Notes: generated by a model from the letters alone, not told the origin. A stretch of 64,000 nt of DNA from Actinomyces oris (GCF_001937665.1 NZ_MSKL01000014.1:28270-92269); one strand, 5' to 3'. Shown: positions 33,402 to 42,764, counted from the stretch's first letter. Translations and numbers: made by a program.

Positions 33402-33995
33402 GTGAGCCCTCGTGATCCAGGTCCGACGCGTGCCGCCATCCTCGACGCCGCTGCAGCGCTGCTCGAGGACAGGGGGCCTGAGTCGGTGACGCTGCGCGCC
33501 GTTGGAGAAGCTGCGGGTGTGTCCCGCTCGGCGCCCTATCGTCACTACGCGGATAAGGCCGCGCTCATGCGTGCCCTGGCGGGACGGACACTGCGGCAGA
33601 TCGCAGAGCGGATTCGTCACGGTTCGGAGCGGCATCGGGATGCGTGGCAGCGGTTGCGCGCCGGCTGCTGGGCCTATATCGACTATGCGGTCGAGTGTCC
33701 CCACCACTACCAGCTGGTCTTCGGAGACGCTCCGATTGCCGAGCCGGACTCAGGGCTGGAGGAGGCCGCTGACGACGCCATGGCCGCCGTCGGTGAGCTC
33801 GTCGCTCAGGCTCAGGATGCTGGTCTGCTGCGCCCCGGCCCCACCCGTGAGATCGCCACCGTCGTCTGGGTTCTGCTTCATGGGCTCGCTGCCCTGCAGA
33901 TCACGGGTCATCTCCATGAGCCCCGGACCATTGACGGCAATGAGCATCTTGCGGATCTGCTTGACCTGGCCCTGGAGCAGCTGCGACCCGTGTGA
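33402..33995 (+). CDS. TetR/AcrR-family transcriptional repressor (WHG-type ligand domain)
   Basis: A 197-residue dimeric repressor. The helix-turn-helix lies at about residues 10-55: TRAAILDAAAALLEDRG, then VTLRAVGEAAGVSRSAPYRH. The C-terminal all-helical domain (HHYQLVFGDAP; ATVVWVLLHGLAALQ) matches the WHG-type ligand-binding domain. The GTG start sits 6 nt after TATGCT. It shares a divergent promoter with the SnoaL-like gene, containing two near-identical dyads that are its most likely operators. Confidence 0.9.
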   Translation: MSPRDPGPTRAAILDAAAALLEDRGPESVTLRAVGEAAGVSRSAPYRHYADKAALMRALAGRTLRQIAERIRHGSERHRDAWQRLRAGCWAYIDYAVECPHHYQLVFGDAPIAEPDSGLEEAADDAMAAVGELVAQAQDAGLLRPGPTREIATVVWVLLHGLAALQITGHLHEPRTIDGNEHLADLLDLALEQLRPV

Positions 33996-34077
33996 TGCGC
34001 CTTCGGTGATGTCGGCCGGTAGCGATCTGAGACGTGCCTGGGACGCCCGTCCTCGCACGGCGGGGACCATGAGCGCC

Positions 34078-34083
34078 TAACCT
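34078..34083 (+). promoter_or_regulatory. -10 box, leaderless start of fumC
   Basis: TAACCT ends 7 nt before the ATG at 34091; no ribosome-binding site is present. Confidence 0.5.
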
Positions 34084-34090
34084 TGCACCT

Positions 34091-35527
<1,437 letters not shown>

Positions 35528-35550
35528 GCCTCAGGGCTGTTCTTCAATCC

Positions 35551-35591
35551 GACGACGGCGCCGCCCTTCACACGAGGGCGGCGCCGTCGTC
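35551..35591 (+). terminator. Strong terminator after fumC
   Basis: Perfect 17-bp stem GACGACGGCGCCGCCCT / AGGGCGGCGCCGTCGTC with a 7-nt loop, 23 nt past the fumC stop. Confidence 0.9.
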
Positions 35592-35754
35592 GTTCGGGCG
35601 AGTGGCGCCCCATGCGCTCGCCATCAGGCGGATGCCGACTCACAGAAGCGGCACAGCCACGTCCTGGGGTCGTCCTTGCCTTAAGGTGATGTGCTAGTCA
35701 CGTACGCAGACACCCGAGCGAGGCACGCCACCGACTGTGCCGGAGGGAAGCACG

Positions 35755-37584
35755 ATGAACCTGCCACGACGCACTATCCTCACCACCTTGCCCGCCACGG
35801 CGGGACTCCTGGGCCTGGGCGCCTGTTCCACGGGAGGGGCCACCGCGCAGGCCTCCGCCACGGCATCGTCGCAGGCGCCCACCGACACGAAGCTCGCCCT
35901 GGACAACACGGCCTGGCGCTACGACGCGGACCACAAGGTCTACTACCAGCTGGGGCTGCGCTACGTGACCACTCCCCAGGCCTCGGACTATGAGACCCTG
36001 GGCATCTACGTGCCCGGCGCCTATCTCAAGGGAACCGACAACGGCAACGGCACCTACACGGCCACGATCAACGCCTCCGGCACCGTCGGCAGCTTCACCG
36101 CCGCCACCGCACCCACCGTCTTCCCGGTCAACACCCCGGGGTACTCCGCCCAGAAGCCGCCCACTGAGTACTCCTACGAGACCATCAAGGCCTATATGGA
36201 GGCCGGCTTCATCTACGTCCACGCCGGCCTGCGCGGCAAGGACTCCAACTCCCAGACCTACTCCGGCAACGCGCCCTGGGGTGTCACCGACCTCAAGGCC
36301 GCCGTGCGCTACCGGCGCTACAACTCCGCCTCCGTGCCCGGCGACGCAGCGAAGGTCTACGTCTTCGGGCACAGCGGAGGAGGGGCGCAGAGCGCCGTCG
36401 CAGGGGCCTCAGGGGACAGCGAGCTGTTCGCCCCTTACCTGGCCGCTCTGGGTGCCGCCACCACTGACACCAGTGGCAAGGCTCTGTCCGACGCCGTCGC
36501 CGGAGCCATGTGCTGGTGCCCGATCACCAGCCTGGACAGCGCCAACGCCGCCTACGAGTGGAACATGGGGCAGTTCGCCTCCTCCGATACTCGGGCCGAG
36601 GGCACCTGGACGCGGGCCTACTCCCATGACCTCGCGGCCGCCTTCCCCGCTTACCTCAATGGGCTGAAGCTCACTGACGCCCAGGGCAAGCCCCTGACCC
36701 TGGAGTCCTCCTCCCAAGGCACCTACCTGGCCGGCTCCTACTACGACCATCTCGTCGCGGTCATCCAGAAGTCCCTCAACGACTTCCTGGCGGCCACGAC
36801 CTTTCCGTACACGCCCTCGTCCACCGAGATGGCGGGGATGGAGCCCGGCGGGGGTGGCGGTGCGCCGTCGGGAACTCCGCCCAGTGATGGCGGTGGCACG
36901 CCTCCCAAGGGCGGGGCGTCCGGAGGCGGCAGCAAGGGCAGTAGCAAGTCCACCACCTACAACACGGTGGAGGAGTACATCGCCTTCCTCAACTCATCCT
37001 CGCAGTGGGTCACCTATGACGCCTCCAAGAAGACTGCGACGATCACCGGCCTGCAGGGCTTCGTCGCCTCCCAGAAGAACGCCTCCAAGGATGTGGGGGC
37101 CTTCGACGGCGTCGATCGGGGACAGACCGAGAACCTCGTCATGGGCTCGGGGGAGAGCAAGCTGCACTTCTCCTCCTTGAGCCGCGAGGTCATCTCCAAG
37201 GGGCAGTCGAGGTACTCGGGGCTGTCCGGCTGGAGCGACGACTACGGTGCCACCGCCTACGAGAAGGACCTGGCTACGAAGGACTCGGTCGGCACCGACA
37301 TGGCCACGCGCGTGTCGATGTACGACCCCCTCTACTACCTCACCCAGGACTCCAAGGGGCGTGGCACCTCGACCATCGCCCCGGCCTGGCGAATCCGCAC
37401 CGGCATCACCCAGGGCGACACCGCCTCCACCGTGGAGGTCAACCTGGCCCTGGCGCTCCAGCAGGCCGGAGCCGACAGCGTCGACTTCGCCACCATCTGG
37501 GGGCAGGGGCACACGATGGCCGAGCTGACCGGCACCGGGGAGGAGAACTTCATCGCCTGGGTGACCAAGCAGGCCTCCTCCTGA
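35755..37584 (+). CDS. Secreted lipoprotein, subtype B tannase-like esterase
   Basis: A 609-residue alpha/beta hydrolase anchored as a lipoprotein (RRTILTTLPATAGLLGLGAC; the two Arg may direct Tat export). It aligns with subtype B tannases known from Lactobacillus: NIYVPEAY-like LGIYVPGAYL, LKAAVRYRRYN, the nucleophile elbow GHSGGGAQSA (Ser about 212), LFAPYLAALGAA and CPITSLDSANAAYEW. A Gly/Pro/Ser-rich linker (about 362-400) interrupts the lid region. The acid/base end is WGQGHTMAELTG. It would hydrolyse gallate or related phenolic or acyl esters outside the cell. The start at 35755 has GGAGGGAAG. Confidence 0.8.
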   Translation: MNLPRRTILTTLPATAGLLGLGACSTGGATAQASATASSQAPTDTKLALDNTAWRYDADHKVYYQLGLRYVTTPQASDYETLGIYVPGAYLKGTDNGNGTYTATINASGTVGSFTAATAPTVFPVNTPGYSAQKPPTEYSYETIKAYMEAGFIYVHAGLRGKDSNSQTYSGNAPWGVTDLKAAVRYRRYNSASVPGDAAKVYVFGHSGGGAQSAVAGASGDSELFAPYLAALGAATTDTSGKALSDAVAGAMCWCPITSLDSANAAYEWNMGQFASSDTRAEGTWTRAYSHDLAAAFPAYLNGLKLTDAQGKPLTLESSSQGTYLAGSYYDHLVAVIQKSLNDFLAATTFPYTPSSTEMAGMEPGGGGGAPSGTPPSDGGGTPPKGGASGGGSKGSSKSTTYNTVEEYIAFLNSSSQWVTYDASKKTATITGLQGFVASQKNASKDVGAFDGVDRGQTENLVMGSGESKLHFSSLSREVISKGQSRYSGLSGWSDDYGATAYEKDLATKDSVGTDMATRVSMYDPLYYLTQDSKGRGTSTIAPAWRIRTGITQGDTASTVEVNLALALQQAGADSVDFATIWGQGHTMAELTGTGEENFIAWVTKQASS

Positions 37585-37594
37585 GCCGGGAAGG

Positions 37595-37616
37595 TTCCGG
37601 GGATCGTCCCCCGGAA
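37595..37616 (+). terminator. Hairpin after the tannase-like gene
   Basis: Perfect 8-bp stem TTCCGGGG / CCCCGGAA, loop of 6, starting 10 nt past the stop; a likely terminator. Confidence 0.55.
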
Positions 37617-37663
37617 TAACGACAGCGGTGGGGCAGTTGAGGTTCCGGTTTCTGCTCGTCCTC

Positions 37664-38065
37664 ATGAATCGAGAAATCGTGCTGACTGCTGCCATGGTTT
37701 TCGCCGTCCTGGCCTCCGCCCTCCACGTCCTCATCTTCTACATGGAGTCCATCGCCTGGGAGGGGCCTCTGGCCCGCAAGACCTTCGGCGGCACTCCCGA
37801 GGAGGCCAGGGCGCACGCCTTCTACGCCTTCAACCAGGGCTTCTACAACCTCTTCCTGGCTCTCCAGGCGATCATCGGGGTCGTCCTCGTAGCCCTGGGG
37901 CACACGGCGATCGGGGCGGCCCTGATGCTGGCCGGGACCGGAGCCATGCTGGCGGCGGCGATCGTCCTGGCCCTGGCGTCGGCGCCCCACCGCAGCGCGG
38001 CGGCCAAGCAGGGGACCTTCCCGTTGCTGGTCGTTGTCTGCACTCTCGCAGCACTCCTGGGCTGA
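37664..38065 (+). CDS. DUF1304 family membrane protein
   Basis: A 133-residue membrane protein with four hydrophobic helices. It matches DUF1304: ASALHVLIFYMESIAWEGP in the first helix, AFYAFNQGFYNLFLALQAI (family-typical NxGxYN), then two further helices. Function unknown. The ATG at 37664 gives the normal family length; a GTG at 37628 is an alternative start. It is convergent with the first DeoR gene. Confidence 0.82.
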   Translation: MNREIVLTAAMVFAVLASALHVLIFYMESIAWEGPLARKTFGGTPEEARAHAFYAFNQGFYNLFLALQAIIGVVLVALGHTAIGAALMLAGTGAMLAAAIVLALASAPHRSAAAKQGTFPLLVVVCTLAALLG

Positions 38066-38101
38066 GCCGCTCCGCTTCGATCCGGTCCCGGTCGTTCTCC
38101 G

Positions 38102-38869
38102 TTAGTCGCACAGCACGACGTCGACCCCGGCGCCCCGCAGCTCCTCGAGGGTGTCGGGGGCGATCTGACTTGTTGTCAGTAGTGCGTCGAGGTCCTCGAT
38201 GCGCCCGAACCGGTAGGTGTTGGTCTGGGTGATCTTGCTCGGAGCGGTCGGCAGAATGCGTCGGGTGGAGGAGGCCATGATGGCGCGTTTGACCATGGCA
38301 TCGTCGGACTCCATGACGGTCAGGCCCTCACGGGTGGACACGGCGCAGGTGGACAGGACTGCGACGTCGGCTCGGAACGCGCGCACCGCGTCGACCGCCT
38401 CGGCGGAGAACAGGGAGAGGGACTCCGGATCAACCGGGCCGCCCGCGATGGTCACCGCGGCTCCACGCACGGAGGCCACTGCCGCACCGGCGCCCAGCGA
38501 CAGGCACAGGACCCGGATGTCGCGGCCGGCGAGCTGCTCGGCCACCATCTCGCAGGTGGTCCCGGAGTCGATGATCACCGCCTCCCCGTCCTCGATGAGC
38601 TCGGCGGTGGCCTGCGCCAGACGGCGCTTGATCTCCACGTCCTGCCTGCGACGCATGGAGGCCGGCCGGGCGGCCCCACGGCGTGGTGCGCGCAGAGCTC
38701 CGCCGTGGACCCGGGTCACCAGGCCCTCATGGGCCAGCTCGGCCAGGTCCCGGCGGATGGTGATGACCGAGACCCCGGTCAGCCGGGACAGCGCCTGCAC
38801 ACTGTGGACCGTGGTGGGGCTCAGGGCGCGCAGTATCGTGCGGCGCCTCTCGTGGGGACTGTCAGACAT
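38102..38869 (-). CDS. DeoR/GlpR-type transcriptional repressor (first of two paralogues)
   Basis: A 255-residue repressor. The N-terminal helix-turn-helix is VQALSRLTGVSVITIRRDLAE with the DeoR signature LAHEGLVTRVHGGAL. The C-terminal domain (about 85-250) is the sugar-phosphate-sensing DeoR fold with GEAVIIDSGTTCEMVAEQL and DVAVLSTCAVS. It is clearly paralogous to the gene at 39631. The ATG at 38869 follows GGAGGAAT. Its promoter (TTGACA, 17 bp, TACGAT) contains the motif ATGATCGTATGGTCTC, shared with the second copy, indicating self-control. Divergent target: the VOC gene at 39079. Confidence 0.88.
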   Translation of the reverse strand: MSDSPHERRRTILRALSPTTVHSVQALSRLTGVSVITIRRDLAELAHEGLVTRVHGGALRAPRRGAARPASMRRRQDVEIKRRLAQATAELIEDGEAVIIDSGTTCEMVAEQLAGRDIRVLCLSLGAGAAVASVRGAAVTIAGGPVDPESLSLFSAEAVDAVRAFRADVAVLSTCAVSTREGLTVMESDDAMVKRAIMASSTRRILPTAPSKITQTNTYRFGRIEDLDALLTTSQIAPDTLEELRGAGVDVVLCD

Positions 38870-38896
38870 GATTCCTCCGCATCGGCAGCGATGAGG

Positions 38897-39029
38897 TGAT
38901 CGTTTTGCTGGAGAACGAGCAATGACAATGATCGTATGGTCTCTTATTGTTGATGTCAACGGAGATGTGGTCAGCCAATCCGTTGAATTAACAGCAGAAA
39001 ATCGCTGTTGAGAAGAGTGATCGTACGAT
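38897..39029. promoter_or_regulatory. Divergent control region of DeoR-1 and the VOC gene
   Basis: Contains the deoR-1 promoter on the minus strand: TTGACA (38954-38959), 17-bp spacer, TACGAT (38931-38936). Repeated TGATCGT-type words occur at 38897, 38929 and 39018, the last within a perfect dyad ATCGTACGAT (39020-39029). An AACAGC/GCTGTT inverted repeat (38990-39009) lies between. The 16-mer at 38928-38943 recurs upstream of DeoR-2. Confidence 0.6.
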
Positions 39030-39078
39030 TATCTCTGGTCGTTAACAGTGATTCCGCACCGTCACGAAGGGAACGATC

Positions 39079-39519
39079 ATGCCGCACCTCGACCACGTTG
39101 CCATCTGGGTCGCCGATCTCGACAGCGCCCGCGACTTCTACTCCCACTGGTTCGACGGGCACGCCAACGGCCTCTACGAGAATCCGAAGACCGGCCTGCG
39201 CACCCACATCCTCCACTTCGCCGAGACTCCCGCGGACGAGCGGCGGACTCGCCTGGAGATCATGACCCGTCCGGAGCTGGGCGAGGGGTGTGAGGACCTG
39301 AGGCTGGGGTGGGCTCACGTCTCCTTCGGTCTGCCGGGACGCGAGGAAGTCGACCGTTTGGCCTCCAATATGTCCGAGGCCGGTGTGCCGGTCATTGACG
39401 GGCCCCGTGAGACCGGTGACGGCTACTACGAGGCCACCGTGCTCGACCCCGAGGGTAACCGTGTCGAGCTCGTCGCCTCCGACTACTCCGACGACGTCGC
39501 CCTGCGCCCTACCTTCTGA
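39079..39519 (+). CDS. VOC family protein (glyoxalase I-like)
   Basis: A 146-residue metal-binding VOC-fold protein. It shows the paired beta-alpha-beta-beta-beta modules: LDHVAIWVADLDSARDFY with the first metal His, LEIMTRPELG, GWAHVSFGLPGREEVDRL with the second His, and DPEGNRVELV with the last Glu. This layout resembles SMU1112c/YaeR-type lyases or dioxygenase-like proteins of unknown substrate. AAGGGA precedes the ATG. It is divergent from DeoR-1, its probable regulator, and followed by a hairpin (39563-39596). Confidence 0.85.
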   Translation: MPHLDHVAIWVADLDSARDFYSHWFDGHANGLYENPKTGLRTHILHFAETPADERRTRLEIMTRPELGEGCEDLRLGWAHVSFGLPGREEVDRLASNMSEAGVPVIDGPRETGDGYYEATVLDPEGNRVELVASDYSDDVALRPTF

Positions 39520-39562
39520 GCAGGAGAGGCGGCGAAAGCACTCAGTGATCCCCGGTACTCCC

Positions 39563-39596
39563 CGGTGGGGCTGCGCTTGACGGCGTGGCCCCACCG
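39563..39596. terminator. Hairpin between the VOC gene and DeoR-2
   Basis: Inverted repeat CGGTGGGGC / GCCCCACCG (9-bp arms, 16-nt loop) between convergent genes; a probable bidirectional terminator. Confidence 0.55.
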
Positions 39597-39615
39597 TACT
39601 GCTGGGTGGGACCGC

Positions 39616-39637
39616 GTCTCTACACGGTCTCTACACG
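39616..39637. repeat. 11-bp exact tandem repeat at the DeoR-2 stop codon
   Basis: GTCTCTACACG occurs twice head to tail (39616-39626, 39627-39637). The second copy includes the deoR-2 stop codon on the minus strand, so it may be a small recent duplication. Confidence 0.8.
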
Positions 39638-40404
39638 TCGTGCACCTCGACGGACACACCTGCCTCCTGCAAGCCTGTCAGTGTTTCCGGGTCGATGTCG
39701 GTCGTTGTCAGCAGGGTGTCCAGGTTGCTCAGCTCGCCGAAGCCGTAGGTGGAGGAACGCGTCAGCTTGCGTGGCGGAGCGGGCATGAGACACCGAGATG
39801 ACGAACCAATGATGGCCGCCTTGAGGACGGCGTCGTGATCCTCGGTGCAGGTCAGGCCGCTTTGCGCGGAGACGGCGCAGGCGCCCAGGATGGCGACGTC
39901 GGCGCGGAAACGGCGCACGGCGTCGACCGCGGTCGTCGTCAGCATCGCCAGCGTGTCGGTCTCGACGATCCCTCCGGGGACGGTGACGACCGGGCCGGGC
40001 GTGGAGGCCAGTGTCGCAGCGGCCGACAGTGACAGGCACAGTGCTCGGATGTCGCGCCCAACGAGATTCTCGGCCACCATCTCGCAGGTGGTTCCGTTGT
40101 CGATGATGACGCTCTCCCCGTCATCAACAAGTGCTGCTGTGGCCCGGGCCAGTACCCTCTTGGCCTCCAGGTCCTCGCTGCGGCGCAGGGAGATCGGCTG
40201 GCTGGCCCCGCGCCGAGGTGCGCGCAGGGCGCCGCCATGAACACGGGTGACAAGACCCTCGTGCGCGAGTTCCGCCAGATCGCGACGAATCGTCACTCCG
40301 GAGACATCGGTGAGTCGCGACAGGGCGTTCACGCTCATGACCGTCGTCGTGCTCAGGTTCTTGAGGATCTGACGCTGACGACTGGTGGGGGAGAAGGTGC
40401 TCAC
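39631..40404 (-). CDS. DeoR/GlpR-type transcriptional repressor (second paralogue)
   Basis: A 257-residue repressor sharing long identical blocks with DeoR-1, including TIRRDLAELAHEGLVTRVHG and GTTCEMVAE. The helix-turn-helix (VNALSRLTDVSGVTIRRDL) and sensing domain (GESVIIDNGTTCEMVAENL) are intact. The start is a GTG at 40404. Its promoter -10 TATGAT (40442-40447, minus strand) lies in the shared motif ATGATCATATGGTCTC. It is divergent from a 58-residue unknown protein at 40528. Effector unknown. Confidence 0.87.
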   Translation of the reverse strand: MSTFSPTSRQRQILKNLSTTTVMSVNALSRLTDVSGVTIRRDLAELAHEGLVTRVHGGALRAPRRGASQPISLRRSEDLEAKRVLARATAALVDDGESVIIDNGTTCEMVAENLVGRDIRALCLSLSAAATLASTPGPVVTVPGGIVETDTLAMLTTTAVDAVRRFRADVAILGACAVSAQSGLTCTEDHDAVLKAAIIGSSSRCLMPAPPRKLTRSSTYGFGELSNLDTLLTTTDIDPETLTGLQEAGVSVEVHDV

Positions 40405-40418
40405 GTATGATCACTTTA

Positions 40419-40486
40419 CGTCAAAATGACGATTCCAGATGATCATATGGTCTCCTACAGTAGTGGGTGTCGAAAGAGATCGACAC
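40419..40486. promoter_or_regulatory. Divergent control region of DeoR-2 and the 58-residue gene
   Basis: Three dyads: CGTCA-AAA-TGACG (40419-40431), the 16-mer ATGATCATATGGTCTC (40439-40454) shared with DeoR-1 and overlapping the deoR-2 -10, and GTGTCGA/TCGACAC (40467-40486, 6-nt loop) in the leader of the rightward gene. TACAGT (40456-40461) is a candidate -10 for the small gene. Confidence 0.6.
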
Positions 40487-40527
40487 AGAACTCGTTGAAA
40501 TACCAGTGATTTACCAAGGAGGCCATC

Positions 40528-40704
40528 ATGATCGGAAATGCTCTCAATCGTGTTGCCATTGCCGTCGACGCCGCCTACTCCCCGTGGCTGGAGGATGTGC
40601 TGGGTCGCACTGCAGGACCTGCGGCAAGCTCCTACGCACAAGGCATCCAGGCCCTGATCAAGGGTGACTTCCGAGTCGATGACGCCGTGTCCCTGGCGGC
40701 CTGA
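40528..40704 (+). CDS. Uncharacterised 58-residue protein under DeoR-2 control
   Basis: A short gene I do not recognise. Support: a perfect AAGGAGG ribosome-binding site (40516-40522), an ATG at ideal spacing, a codon pattern with strong G/C third positions, and divergent placement from DeoR-2 across a dyad-rich promoter. The peptide is mildly acidic and amphipathic: an N-terminal helix (NALNRVAIAVDAAYSPWLED), then GRTAGPAASSYAQGIQALI and an acidic end (DDAVSLAA). There is no signal peptide, transmembrane helix or Cys. It stops 11 nt before the convergent dehydrogenase gene ends. A real small protein is likely; function unknown. Confidence 0.65.
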   Translation: MIGNALNRVAIAVDAAYSPWLEDVLGRTAGPAASSYAQGIQALIKGDFRVDDAVSLAA

Positions 40705-40714
40705 GCGCGTCGAC

Positions 40715-41722
40715 TCAGTCCCAGGGCAGACCGACGAGCTTGCCTACGTAGCGTCCCAAGGCCATGTCCTCGTGCGCCTGGGCGATGTCGGTCAGAGGGT
40801 AGGAATGGACGGGCAGGAGATCGAGACCGCCCGACTCGATCCGGTCCAGGATCCGCTGAAGCACCTCTGCCGGCAGGTCCTGGGCCTGGCCGGAGTAGGC
40901 GGTCAGACGTACCCCGTTGGGGATCCAGTCCATCGGGTAGAAGTCAGAGATCGTCCACGAGTCAGACAGCATCCCGGAGAAGCAGACCGTTCCGTGAACC
41001 GCCGTCGCCGCCAGCGAGTCCTGCAGCGTCGGCACGCCGACCAGCTCAAGGACGGCGTGAACCCCACTCGGCTCTGCCTCGCGCAGCCGCGGAGCGACCT
41101 TTCGGTCGTCCAGGAGCGGGATGGCGCCTCGTGAGCGCAGTAGCTCCAGCCCGGCCTCGCGGCGGGAGGTCGCATAGACCCGGCAGCCCATGTCGGTTGC
41201 GAGTGCGGTCGTGGTCAGTCCGAGCGCCGAGGTACCTCCGCGTACGAGCAGGCTCTGCCCCGGCTGGAGATCCAGGCCTGTGGTCAGGGCTCCGTAGGCC
41301 GTCTGTAGTGTCTCGGGCACCGAGCCGATGACCTCCCAGGGCAGGCTGGAGCGGAAGGTGATGATCTGCGTGCGCGGTACGATGACGTACTGGGCGTATC
41401 CACCGTCGAAGACCCGTCCCATTCCGCCCATCATCGTGACCGCCTGGGTGCCGGGTGCCAGGATGCCCTCGGGGTCCAGGTCGATGACCCCGGAGGCCTC
41501 GATCCCCAGGATGCGAGGGAAGGTCATCCCCTCAGCCATGCCGTGCACGGAGTGGTACTCGCTGCGGTTGAGGCCGAAGGCCATGACCTTTAGACGCACC
41601 CAACCCTCGGGCGGGGCGGGAACCGGGAGCTCGACGACGTGGAGGTTGCTGATGCTCCCCGGTTCGCTGAGCCGGGCCGCCAGCATGGTTGGGGGAGTAG
41701 TAGCGTCAATCGTGTCCGGCAT
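40715..41722 (-). CDS. MDR-family zinc-type alcohol dehydrogenase/quinone oxidoreductase
   Basis: A 335-residue medium-chain dehydrogenase/reductase. The N-terminal GroES-like domain (KVMAFGLNRSEYHSVHG; RILGIEASGVID) lacks the Cys/His set for catalytic zinc, so it is of the quinone-oxidoreductase type. The Rossmann NADP site is LLVRGGTSALGLTTTALATD followed by RVYATSRREAG. It probably reduces quinones or enones with NADPH; the real substrate is unknown. Starts at an ATG with GGAGG 7 nt upstream. Divergent from the betaine-type ABC operon. Confidence 0.88.
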   Translation of the reverse strand: MPDTIDATTPPTMLAARLSEPGSISNLHVVELPVPAPPEGWVRLKVMAFGLNRSEYHSVHGMAEGMTFPRILGIEASGVIDLDPEGILAPGTQAVTMMGGMGRVFDGGYAQYVIVPRTQIITFRSSLPWEVIGSVPETLQTAYGALTTGLDLQPGQSLLVRGGTSALGLTTTALATDMGCRVYATSRREAGLELLRSRGAIPLLDDRKVAPRLREAEPSGVHAVLELVGVPTLQDSLAATAVHGTVCFSGMLSDSWTISDFYPMDWIPNGVRLTAYSGQAQDLPAEVLQRILDRIESGGLDLLPVHSYPLTDIAQAHEDMALGRYVGKLVGLPWD

Positions 41723-41796
41723 GTCTGCGCCTCCAGGGGACGGGGGTGGGTACCTGGGTATTTGCTTTCAATCCTGCACCAATAGTCTTGGGAAAG

Positions 41797-41827
41797 GCTG
41801 CCACCTGGCAGATCGGCAGGTGGCGGC
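41797..41827. promoter_or_regulatory. Inverted repeat upstream of the betaine-type ABC operon
   Basis: GCTGCCACCTG and CAGGTGGCGGC (11-bp arms, one mismatch, 9-nt centre) lie about 70 bp before the ATPase start. An operator or leader hairpin. Confidence 0.4.
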
Positions 41828-41894
41828 TGGTACGGTGGCAATACGCCATCGGGGCGCGCCGCCAGAGGCCACGAGAGGACACCCGACACCTGCT

Positions 41895-42764
41895 ATGAGC
41901 AGCACCATTACCTTCGATGCCGTCACCAAGTCGTACCCGGCTGGGAGGGGCGCCGGATCCGGTTCTCCCGCCGTCGATTCCTTCACAGCCCGTATCGAGG
42001 CCGGCACTACCACCGTTCTGCTGGGATCGTCCGGCTGCGGCAAGACCACGCTGCTGCGCATGGTCAACCGGATGGTGGAGCCATCCAGCGGACGGGTCCT
42101 CATCGACGACGAGGACGTCGCCACCCGCGACGCCGTCGCCCTGCGCCGCTCCATGGGCTACGTCATGCAGAACGCGGGGCTGCTGCCGCACCGACGCGTC
42201 ATCGACAACATCACCCTCGTACCCCGCCTCCAGGGCGCGGACCGCCGCGACGCCCGACGCCGGGCCGTCGAGCTCATGGACATGCTGGATCTCGACCGCG
42301 ACCTGGCCGGGCGCTACCCTCACCAGCTCTCCGGCGGTCAGGCCCAGCGGGTCGGCGTGGCCCGGGCGCTGGCCGCCGACCCCGAGGTGCTCCTCATGGA
42401 CGAGCCCTTCGGCGCTGTCGACCCCCTCGTGCGCCGCGACCTCCAACGCGAGATGGTCCGGATCCAGGCCGAGCTGGACAAGACGATCATCTTCGTCACC
42501 CACGACGTCGATGAGGCCCTCGCTCTGGGCGACGAGATCATCCTCCTGCGCGAAGGCGCCCAGGTCGCCCAGCGCGGCAGCGGCCCCCAGCTGCTGGCTA
42601 ACCCGGCCGACGACTTCGTCGCCCGCTTCCTCGGCCTCGACGACGCCGCACGCCAGTTGAGGCTCAAGGATGTCGCCGAGTTCCGCATCGTCCTGGACCG
42701 GGCCGGTCGCGCCGTCGGGCGCCTGGCCGACGAGTCCTCCACGGAGGCGGAGGAACGGGCATGA
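41895..42764 (+). CDS. Glycine betaine/proline-type ABC transporter ATP-binding protein
   Basis: A 289-residue ABC ATPase of the quaternary-amine uptake (ProV/OpuC) family. Walker A (LLGSSGCGKTTLLRMVNRM), Q-loop (GYVMQNAGLLPHR), signature (LSGGQAQRVGVARAL), Walker B (EVLLMDEPFGAVDP) and H-loop (FVTHDVDEAL) are all typical. The tandem CBS domains found in many OpuA/OpuC ATPases are absent, so osmotic gating through CBS is not expected. The ATG at 41895 fits the family; longer frames run antisense through the dehydrogenase. First gene of a four-gene operon with 4-nt overlaps. Confidence 0.92.
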   Translation: MSSTITFDAVTKSYPAGRGAGSGSPAVDSFTARIEAGTTTVLLGSSGCGKTTLLRMVNRMVEPSSGRVLIDDEDVATRDAVALRRSMGYVMQNAGLLPHRRVIDNITLVPRLQGADRRDARRRAVELMDMLDLDRDLAGRYPHQLSGGQAQRVGVARALAADPEVLLMDEPFGAVDPLVRRDLQREMVRIQAELDKTIIFVTHDVDEALALGDEIILLREGAQVAQRGSGPQLLANPADDFVARFLGLDDAARQLRLKDVAEFRIVLDRAGRAVGRLADESSTEAEERA

